From positions 1 through 8,434 of the forward strand of contig CALDJN010000241.1 of the NCBI GenBank assembly GCA_937901695.1: a stretch of DNA of 8,434 nt, given 5' to 3'. Made by a program: the position numbers and the translations under genes. The notes beneath the pieces were generated by a model that had not been told where the DNA came from, ran no database searches, and saw only the letters and a list, made by a program, of their open reading frames with translations. This stretch comes from an uncultured Anaerocolumna sp. (GTDB taxonomy: Bacteria; Bacillota; Clostridia; Lachnospirales; Lachnospiraceae). Positions within the stretch are counted from its first letter, which is position 1. Each line of letters opens with the position of its first letter. This document shows positions 1 to 5,102 of the stretch, piece by piece.

Positions 1-4
1 TGTA

Positions 5-318
5 TATTGAACTCAGGAAGTGGCGACTTGTCTTTCATAATGGCTTCAAAACCTTAATTATGATACAGCGTTGTATAAAATAAATTTGTCGTAAACCGAC
101 CGAGAAGGCTGCTTATGTCCGACTAGAGACTCAGTGACACGCATCGCCCTCTGCGATGTGGGTCACACGCTTTGAGGCTCTACCAAGGACATGCCGCACG
201 AGGGAATCAGATGCTAAAGCATCTGCGGTAGACAAATTTACTTTATACAACGCTGTATCATTCAATACACCATAAAGCCATTATGAAAGGCAAGTCACCA
301 CTTCCTGAGTTTTCAATA
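5..318. repeat. Large imperfect palindrome, MITE-like or structured RNA element
   Basis: Two pairs of arms share one axis (paired positions sum to 321). The outer arms, 11-46 with 275-310, are 36 bp with two non-Watson-Crick positions. The inner arms, 61-90 with 231-260, are 30 bp with one mismatch. They are separated by a symmetric 14 x 14 unpaired stretch. The outer arms extend to 5-10/313-318 (TATTGA/TCAATA) past a 2-nt bulge. The AT-rich arms enclose a GC-rich core of about 140 bp at 91-230. There is no coding capacity and no transposase. The element lies about 50 bp past the stop of the Fe-S gene, so its transcript would read into it. A non-autonomous mobile element or a dispersed structured repeat fits best; a gene-end stabiliser or terminator is possible. 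No target-site duplication is visible, and the left flank is cut by the window edge. Confidence 0.75.
91..230. other. GC-rich multi-hairpin core of the palindrome
   Basis: Nested pairings visible here are 95-98 with 226-229 (ACCG/CGGT), 115-120 with 187-192 (ATGTCC/GGACAT), 126-133 with 173-180 (one mismatch), 134-147 with 153-166 (14 positions, two not Watson-Crick, loop CCTCT), and a separate 7-bp hairpin 208-214/219-225 (CAGATGC, loop TAAA). Together with the arms this gives a rod leading into a junction with a long branched stem and a short hairpin, which looks like an RNA fold. I could not match it to any riboswitch, ribozyme, group I or II intron, or housekeeping RNA that I know. The sense strand is undecided, although two of the three imperfect arm pairs become G-U wobbles when the minus strand is transcribed. 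Confidence 0.5.
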
Positions 319-368
319 AACTGCAAGGCAAAGCGTACGTACGTTATAGTTAATGCGATAACTTTTTA

Positions 369-1091
369 TTATTCTACAATAGAACCGTCTGGCGATATAG
401 TAACTACCTGCCATGGAATCATTTTGCCGCTATTTTTTAATGCGGTAGTAACAGCATTGACGATTCCGCCGCAACATGGAACGGTCATGCGGACTACGGT
501 TATGTTCTTAATGTTATTATGTTTTAGTATTTCAGTTAATTTTTCTGAATAGTCTCCTTCATCTAGTTTTGGACATCCAATTAAGGTTATTTTGTTTTTA
601 ATAAATTTGTTATGAAAATCTCCATATGCATAAGCAGTACAATCAGCTGCAATTAGTAGATTTGCATTATCAAAGTAAGGAGCATTTACAGGTACTAATT
701 TTATTTGCACTGGCCATTGATTTAACATGGATATAGGTTTTGAATATTCTTCTGCCGCTGTATTTTCCTCTTTTTGACCAGGGGTGTGATTAATTACATT
801 TGCCCTAGAACCTGGGCATCCTTGGAATACTGGGGCTGTAGTAGCAGGTTTTTTCTTGGCCATATTTTTTTGAACTTCTGCTTCGTTATATTCTAACGCT
901 TCTCTATCTTCAAAACTTATGGCATTTACCGGACAAACTGGAAGACAGTTACCAAGCCCGTCACAATAGTCATCGCGGAGAAGAGTTGCTTTACCATCTA
1001 CTAAGCCTATAGCACCTTCATGGCAGGCATTTACACATAGACCACATCCATTGCATGTTTCTTTATCAATCGTTATAATTTTTCTTATCAT
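369..1091 (-). CDS. 4Fe-4S dicluster ferredoxin-type protein with C-terminal Cys-rich domain
   Basis: This 240-residue cytoplasmic iron-sulfur protein probably transfers electrons or senses redox state; its substrate is unknown. An N-terminal ferredoxin domain (about residues 5-62) has a complete first motif, C13-x2-C16-x2-C19-x3-C23. The second motif is C43-x5-C49-x3-C53-P, with Leu46 where the middle cysteine is usual. After a linker comes GCPGSR (91-96), then a domain with ADC (C151), IGCPKLD (C173) and PCCGG (C206, C207). From memory this arrangement is typical of a clostridial family often found beside Crp/Fnr regulators and hydroxylamine reductase (Hcp); no hcp is visible here. The start is supported by an AGAAGGAA ribosome site about 7 nt upstream. 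The gene is divergent from the regulator at 1830 and probably controlled by it. The domain call is firm and the physiological role is inferred. Confidence 0.88.
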   Translation of the reverse strand: MIRKIITIDKETCNGCGLCVNACHEGAIGLVDGKATLLRDDYCDGLGNCLPVCPVNAISFEDREALEYNEAEVQKNMAKKKPATTAPVFQGCPGSRANVINHTPGQKEENTAAEEYSKPISMLNQWPVQIKLVPVNAPYFDNANLLIAADCTAYAYGDFHNKFIKNKITLIGCPKLDEGDYSEKLTEILKHNNIKNITVVRMTVPCCGGIVNAVTTALKNSGKMIPWQVVTISPDGSIVE

Positions 1092-1251
1092 AAATATTTC
1101 CTTCTTTCTGACAAACCATTGTGTGAAACCCTATTTTGTAGAATTTCTATTTGCTTTAATTGAGATTGTGGATTTGCTTGCAATTAACCTATATCAAACT
1201 AATATTTGAAGCTACATTGTAGATTTTAGTATAATTTGTATAGCTTCCATT
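1092..1251. promoter_or_regulatory. Upstream region of the 4Fe-4S gene with a TTGC-TT-GCAA palindrome
   Basis: The leader of the minus-strand Fe-S gene must start here or in the adjacent repeats. I see no convincing -35/-10 pair. A short palindrome, TTGCTTGCAA at 1174-1183, uses the same half-sites (TTGC/GCAA) as the palindrome in front of the regulator gene at 1651-1664, but with a 2-nt rather than a 4-nt spacer. It may be a second, weaker operator for the same protein. The functional assignment is inferred. Confidence 0.35.
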
Positions 1252-1600
1252 AAGCATCAAAATCTTCTTGAATTATAAATGAACAGGAATTATTTAAACA
1301 TCAAATCTTCCTGAATTATAAATGAACAGGAATTATTTAAACATCAAATCTTCCTGAATCATAAATGAACAGGAATCATCTAAGCATCAAAATCTTTGAG
1401 CTATAAATAAACAAGAATCATCTAAGCATCAAAATCTTCTTGAATTATAAGTGAATAGGAATCATCTAAGCATTAAAGTCTTCTTGAATTATAAATGAAC
1501 AGGAATCATCTAAGCATCAAAATCTTCTTGAATTATAAATGAATAGGAATCATCTGAGTATCAAAATCTTCTCCTAAATTATAAATAAAAGGAATCATCC
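1252..1600. repeat. Tandem array, 8 copies of a ~44-bp repeat
   Basis: Units start near 1252, 1296, 1339, 1382, 1424, 1468, 1512 and 1556, so the period is 42-44 bp. Each unit begins with a variant of AAGCATCAAAATC and contains TTCTTG, a 13-nt AT-rich middle (AATTATAAATGAA) and CAGGAATCATCT. Most units carry an internal inverted repeat, TTCTTG or TTCCTG facing CAGGAA or TAGGAA. Substitutions between copies mostly keep pairing or G-U wobble when read on the plus strand. The fourth copy is weaker, and the eighth uses TCCT/AGGA. Five or six copies also contain TATAAT on the minus strand, facing the Fe-S gene. The units are contiguous with no unique spacers, so this is not CRISPR. The array occupies about half of the divergent promoter region. 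Confidence 0.9.
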
Positions 1601-1650
1601 TTCATTTCATTTAGTCTACTATATAATACAATACATTTGGAATAAACTCA

Positions 1651-1664
1651 GTTGCATTTGCAAC
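1651..1664. promoter_or_regulatory. Candidate Crp/Fnr-type operator, GTTGCA-TT-TGCAAC
   Basis: A perfect 6-2-6 palindrome of the size and symmetry expected for a dimeric Crp/Fnr-family protein lies 166 bp before the regulator start. It covers the -35 position of the probable promoter, which would suit negative autoregulation. Identification as the site of this regulator rests on position and symmetry only. Confidence 0.55.
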
Positions 1665-1680
1665 AAAGTTCAAATATAAT
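1652..1680 (+). promoter_or_regulatory. Probable promoter of the Crp/Fnr gene
   Basis: A perfect -10 box, TATAAT (1675-1680), lies 17 bp after TTGCAT (1652-1657), a poor -35 that sits inside the palindrome. Transcription would start near 1687 and give a leader of about 143 nt. A weak -35 overlapped by an operator is usual for regulated promoters. The leader contains a 7-bp inverted pair, GTCAAAA (1722-1728) and TTTTGAC (1785-1791), which could loop it. Confidence 0.55.
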
Positions 1681-1829
1681 TGAAGAAATATAACATATTT
1701 TTGAAATGATATGATTAGAAGGTCAAAATCCTCAAAATTTTTAAATGATAAGCACCCACATTCATTTTGCCACTTAACCTTGGCTTTTGACGCTCTAATT
1801 ATGATATTTATTTAAAAAAGGAGAAGGTC

Positions 1830-2492
1830 ATGAATAAAAATCTAAAGATATTAGAAAAAGTTCCTTTGTTTTCTGGAATGAAAGCTACAGATATTGAAAA
1901 TATATTAGAGTGTTTAGACAGCAAGGAGAAAATATACGGAAAGCATCAGTGGATTATTCAGGCGGGAGATGAAGTCCCTGCCCTTGGTATTGTTATTACT
2001 GGAAGAGTGCAAGTAGTAAGAGAAGATGTTCTTGGAAACAGAATGCTTGTAGCAGGGCTTGGTCCAGCAGAGATATTTGCAGAAACCTTGGCATGTGCTG
2101 GTGTCAAATCCAGTCTGCTAAGTGTATATGCTAATGAGGATACCACAATACTTTGGCTTTATATCAAGAGATTAGTATGTACTTGTTCAGCGTCCTGTGA
2201 TTATCATAGCCTTTTAATTGAGAATTTATTACAGTTGCTGGCTAAGAAAAATTTGTATTTAAACAATAAAATGGAACTACTTTCAAAACGAACGATTCGG
2301 GATAAAATTATGACATTCCTACTATCTGAAGCAAGGGAACAAAATGCTCCTTCTTTTGAGATAGCGTTGAACCGCAATGAAATGGCAGAGTATTTATGTA
2401 TCGATCGAAGCGCCATGTCGCGAGAGTTAAGTAAATTACGTAAAGAGGGTATAATTGAATATAGAAAAAATCATTTTAAAGTGAGATTTTGA
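1830..2492 (+). CDS. Crp/Fnr family transcriptional regulator, cysteine-rich, HcpR-like
   Basis: This 220-residue one-component DNA-binding regulator is a normal length for Crp/Fnr. An N-terminal cyclic-nucleotide-type beta-barrel sensor domain covers about residues 10-125, with the typical GD (46-47) and ITGRVQVV (56-63). A dimerisation helix runs about 126-150. The C-terminal winged helix-turn-helix is about 155-220, with recognition helix around R193-R204 (RSAMSRELSKLR). The key feature is C117-x-C119-x3-C123 followed by H126, just before the dimer helix. This could bind a metal or heme or act as a thiol switch; C28, C89 and C190 are additional. The start has a strong AAGGAGAAGG site. Position beside a 4Fe-4S protein matches clostridial regulators of nitrosative or redox stress genes. 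It is probably autoregulated through the palindrome at 1651. The family is certain; the ligand is not. Confidence 0.92.
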   Translation: MNKNLKILEKVPLFSGMKATDIENILECLDSKEKIYGKHQWIIQAGDEVPALGIVITGRVQVVREDVLGNRMLVAGLGPAEIFAETLACAGVKSSLLSVYANEDTTILWLYIKRLVCTCSASCDYHSLLIENLLQLLAKKNLYLNNKMELLSKRTIRDKIMTFLLSEAREQNAPSFEIALNRNEMAEYLCIDRSAMSRELSKLRKEGIIEYRKNHFKVRF

Positions 2493-2498
2493 GAGCAT

Positions 2499-2516
2499 AA
2501 TTCAGCAAGCTGAATT
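2499..2516 (+). other. Short hairpin after the regulator gene
   Basis: AATTCAGC and GCTGAATT face each other across AA, starting 6 nt after the stop codon. The T-run needed for a normal intrinsic terminator is absent, so it is at most a weak terminator or a 3'-end stabiliser. Confidence 0.35.
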
Positions 2517-2527
2517 TGCCCTCAGAG

Positions 2528-2852
2528 TGAAAGTTTGTTAGGAGTGGCAAGATTTGCCTGGGGCGACAGGATTTGCTTATGGTGACAAGGTTTGTTGGGA
2601 ATGACAAGGTTTATTAGGGGCGACAAAATTTGCCCAGGGCGGCAAAGTTTATTAGGGGTGACAAAGTTTGTTCGGAACAGTAAAGTTTGCTTGGGGTGGC
2701 AGGGGTTGCCTGGGGTGGAGAGGCTTGCCTAGGGTGACGAGGTTTGCCAAGGGTGGCAAGGTTTGCCTAGGATGACAAAGCTTGCTCAGGATGACAAAGC
2801 TTGCTCAGGATGACAAAGCTTGCTTAAGATGACAGAGTTTGCTCTGAATGAC
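2528..2852. repeat. Tandem array, 17 copies of a 19-bp repeat
   Basis: The unit is close to TGACAAAGTTTGCCTAGGG. Apart from a 17-bp first copy, sixteen consecutive copies from 2545 to 2848 all measure exactly 19 bp, followed by a 4-bp remnant (TGAC). The strongest positions are the GACA start, a central TTTGC or TTTATT block, and a G-rich end. The units at 2773-2791 and 2792-2810 are identical and the next differs slightly, so recent duplication occurred at the right end, while left copies have diverged. Nineteen is not a multiple of three, so the array does not encode a repeat peptide. It is much richer in G than its surroundings. It probably forms the 3' untranslated part of the regulator transcript, or is a minisatellite. 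Confidence 0.92.
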
Positions 2853-3074
2853 ATTTTTATTTTTCAGCAGCTTCTTTAATAATATTAGTGGATTCTCATA
2901 TTGTCAGTTAAAATTAATTTTACTATTTATTATACTTATTATACGTAAAAACTTACAAAATATTAAATTCCCATGGAATATATCCCATTGTTTGAATTAT
3001 TTAGTCTATTTACCATATTATGCTAAATAATTACGAAATAGTTAAATAAATATTACGAAAGTATTAAGAAGCTC
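2853..3074. other. AT-rich intergenic stretch without a supported gene
   Basis: This stretch is very AT-rich. It holds a perfect 14-bp palindrome, TAAAATTAATTTTA (2909-2922), and two copies of TTACGAAA (3031-3038 and 3053-3060). A 60-codon reading frame through it has no ribosome site and a composition typical of translated AT-rich DNA, so it is not called. Confidence 0.5.
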
Positions 3075-3103
3075 TGGACAAGGCTATATTTTTGTAATAT
3101 AAT
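3075..3103 (+). promoter_or_regulatory. Strong sigma-A promoter of the peptidoglycan-binding protein gene
   Basis: TGGACA (3075-3080), a 17-bp spacer and TATAAT (3098-3103) give near-consensus spacing and boxes. Transcription should start about 3109-3111. A perfect 14-bp palindrome, TAATACATGTATTA (3100-3113), covers the end of the -10 box and the start point and may be an operator. Confidence 0.75.
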
Positions 3104-3141
3104 ACATGTATTACATAAAACGACAGCAGGAGGAAAATGAC

Positions 3142-3963
3142 ATGAGAAAAATACAGATGAAACGATTAATGATATTAGGGATGGCTTTATCCATGACTTT
3201 TAGCCCAATTAGTGTATCAGCGGCTGCATTAAAAAAAGGGTCAAGAGGCAGTGAGGTACAAAAGGTCCAAATGGCATTAAAGGATTTAGGCTATTTTAAT
3301 TATAGTGAAGCTACTGGTTATTATGGAATGATAACAGTTAATTCTGTTCGTAAGTTCCAATACAAAAATGGTTTGGAAGTTGATGGGGTTGTTGGTAAAA
3401 ATACATCGAAAGCTTTAAATGAACAAGTAGATATGGATGAGTTATTAGAAGTATATGAAGCAGAACAATATGGTGCATTGGATTGGTTTAATGAAGTGCA
3501 ATACATATGGCCAAGAAACACCAATGCCATAGTAACGGATGTAGATACTGGAAAAACATTTTCATTAGAAAGAACCTTTGGAACCAATCATGCAGATGTG
3601 GAACCTTTAACAAAGGATGATGCGAAGACTATTAAATCAATATGGGGTGGCTGGAGTTGGGAAAGACGAGCAGTTACAGTCAATGTTGATGGAGTTTTAT
3701 TAGCAGGCTCTATGACGGCAATGCCCCATGCAGGAGTTGATAATGCACCTGCAATTAAAGTAGTAAATAACAGAAGTGGTAATTATGGAAGAGGGCAAAA
3801 TTTAGACCTTGTTAAAAATAATGATGTTGACGGACATATGGATATACATTTTAAAAATAGTCGAACCCATGGTACTAATGTAGTACAGTCATCTCATCAA
3901 AACATGGTGAAAAAAGCCAGCATGTACATAGAAAAAATGAGCTCATTTTGCGACATAAGATAA
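3142..3963 (+). CDS. Secreted peptidoglycan-binding protein with uncharacterised C-terminal domain
   Basis: This is a 273-residue exported protein. Residues 1-27 form a signal peptide: basic MRKIQMKR, a hydrophobic core, and probable cleavage after SVSA. A peptidoglycan-binding type 1 domain follows (about 29-95), with the hallmark GSRGSEVQKVQ, LGYF and DGVVGKNT segments. The C-terminal domain (about 112-265) contains THADVEP-like NHADVEP (149-155), IWGGWSW (167-173), an RR pair (175-176), MPH (194-196), GHMDIHF (231-237), SRTHG (240-244) and SHQ (251-253). Such histidine and acidic clusters suggest a metal site or cell-wall enzyme, but I cannot name the family's activity. The ATG at 3142 is chosen because AGGAGG lies 8 nt upstream (3128-3133); an in-frame ATG at 3106 precedes the predicted transcription start. 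It appears monocistronic. Confidence 0.85.
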   Translation: MRKIQMKRLMILGMALSMTFSPISVSAAALKKGSRGSEVQKVQMALKDLGYFNYSEATGYYGMITVNSVRKFQYKNGLEVDGVVGKNTSKALNEQVDMDELLEVYEAEQYGALDWFNEVQYIWPRNTNAIVTDVDTGKTFSLERTFGTNHADVEPLTKDDAKTIKSIWGGWSWERRAVTVNVDGVLLAGSMTAMPHAGVDNAPAIKVVNNRSGNYGRGQNLDLVKNNDVDGHMDIHFKNSRTHGTNVVQSSHQNMVKKASMYIEKMSSFCDIR

Positions 3964-4178
3964 CAGGTATACTTATCCTCCGCCTAAAGAAGAGGAGGGC
4001 TTTCCTGATAAGGTTAAATTGAAAAGAGAAATCATTAAGTAATGAATTTATATGATTTCTCTCTAACTAAGAATGGCAAGAATCTGTGAAGAAAGGCAAT
4101 ACGCAGGTTAGAGTTATTTTGATTTCCCTCTAACTAAGAAGCGGGGGGACTTCCCTAATAAGGTTAAAATAGATGTTA
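3964..4178. repeat. Convergent intergenic region with duplicated motifs
   Basis: Two short sequences are each present twice in direct orientation. GATTTCTCTCTAACTAAGAA at 4054-4073 recurs at 4121-4140 with one change. A 36-bp block ending in ATAAGGTTAAA at 3985-4020 recurs more loosely at 4135-4170. Hairpins are also present: 4107-4113 with 4128-4134 (GTTAGAG/CTCTAAC), and 4150-4161 with 4176-4186 (11 bp with one bulged C), the latter reaching over the stop codon of the phosphoesterase gene. No coding sequence is visible. The region may be a decayed set of dispersed repeats that now serves convergent gene ends. Confidence 0.65.
4025..4062 (-). terminator. Candidate terminator of the minus-strand operon
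   Basis: AGAGAAATCAT (4025-4035) and ATGATTTCTCT (4052-4062) form a perfect 11-bp stem with a 16-nt loop. Read on the minus strand, the stem is followed by a T-rich tail (TTTCAATTT), as expected for intrinsic termination downstream of the phosphoesterase gene. On the plus strand there is no T-run. It lies about 120 nt after the stop. Confidence 0.5.
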
Positions 4179-5084
4179 TTAGGAAGAAGTACTTTCAAAG
4201 TAATTCTGTAATTTAACAGGTCCTGCAAGTATTTCCCGACCAACATAAAGGGATTGGTCTTTTCGGGTCATAAGGCACCATTTCACAAGAGATATTTCGC
4301 CATCCTGAATCTCCATGGCAGTTATACATCTTGGATGTATACAACTGCCATCGTTAAAATATAGCGGTTCCCCTAACCTTGGGAATACTGGTCTATGAGT
4401 GTGACCTGCAATAATCATTTGTTTTTCTTTTTCCGCCCAGTTTGCCAAATGTTTTTCTATTACATTCTTTTTTTCATAATTCTTTGAAGCACTGGTAGGA
4501 TCACGAAATCCCACCAATTCTAGAGGCCGCCATAGGTATCTAACTAAAAATCTGGCTAATTTCCATAAGTTATAATTTAAAAAGTCAACTTGATGACCAT
4601 GGGTAAGAAAGATTTTGTTGCCAGTTTCTGTGTTTTTTAGAATTAATCCTTCATGAAATTTAATATTAGGAAACAAAGGAACGCATTTTTTTATACTTTC
4701 ATCGTAAAAAGTATTACATTTATAGGCAACATAATCTGATTTCTTCTTAACCATATCATGGTTTCCATAAAGCATATATAATCTGTCTTCGTGATAAAAT
4801 TTTGATAAAAGCCAGAATACATTGCTGTGTATTGCAATTATTTGTTCTAGATTTCTATTTTCCCATAATTCATCGCCGTCACCAAGTTCTATATAAGTAA
4901 ATTCCTTATCATAGTAAAAATTTAAAGCTGCAAAATATAGATTTTGGTTATTGGAAAAATTATCACCCCAGCTGCCATCTCCCCTATGACAATCACTCAT
5001 AATAACAATTTTTGAAGAATCATCAAACAGTACTTCTTCAGAGGAATGAAATACTTTCGTTAATATTTTTATATTAGACACCAT
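4179..5084 (-). CDS. Calcineurin-like metallophosphoesterase
   Basis: This is a 301-residue cytoplasmic dinuclear-metal hydrolase. Residues in order are D31-x-H33 (SDCHRGD), G68-D69 with E72 (GDGDE), G107-N-H-D110 (GNHD), T161-H-G-H164, and G227-H-T-H-R-P. All five metal-binding motifs of the family are intact. GDxxE followed by W, and the HGH and GHTHRP ends, resemble UDP-2,3-diacylglucosamine hydrolase (LpxH)-like enzymes, but lipid A is not expected in this type of organism, so the substrate is unknown. The start at 5084 is preferred because AAAGGGG lies 5 nt before it. An ATG at 5099, 3 nt after the upstream gene's stop, has no ribosome site and would require translational coupling; it would add five residues. 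The gene is cotranscribed with the DUF4474 gene upstream. Confidence 0.88.
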   Translation of the reverse strand: MVSNIKILTKVFHSSEEVLFDDSSKIVIMSDCHRGDGSWGDNFSNNQNLYFAALNFYYDKEFTYIELGDGDELWENRNLEQIIAIHSNVFWLLSKFYHEDRLYMLYGNHDMVKKKSDYVAYKCNTFYDESIKKCVPLFPNIKFHEGLILKNTETGNKIFLTHGHQVDFLNYNLWKLARFLVRYLWRPLELVGFRDPTSASKNYEKKNVIEKHLANWAEKEKQMIIAGHTHRPVFPRLGEPLYFNDGSCIHPRCITAMEIQDGEISLVKWCLMTRKDQSLYVGREILAGPVKLQNYFESTSS

Positions 5085-5102
5085 GCCATCCCCTTTCATT
5101 AC

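Noticed and set aside
91..230. Group I intron, retron RNA or riboswitch
   Set aside because: GACTAGAGACT loosely resembles a group I intron segment, but other conserved elements are missing. There is no reverse transcriptase, and no riboswitch consensus I know matches.
283..552. 89-codon plus-strand reading frame
   Set aside because: It begins inside the palindrome arm and then runs antisense to the Fe-S gene, whose protein has clear motifs. No ribosome site.
1252..1600. CRISPR array
   Set aside because: The repeats are contiguous with no unique spacers, and no cas genes are present.
2528..2852. Repeat-peptide gene in the 19-bp array
   Set aside because: The 19-bp period shifts the frame in every unit, and no start with a ribosome site is present.
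2848..3030. 60-codon hydrophobic reading frame
   Set aside because: No ribosome site; Phe/Ile/Leu/Asn-rich composition is what AT-rich non-coding DNA gives.
3106..3141. Upstream ATG start of the peptidoglycan-binding protein
   Set aside because: The predicted transcript starts at about 3109-3111, after this ATG, whereas AGGAGG is placed correctly for 3142 and the signal peptide begins there.
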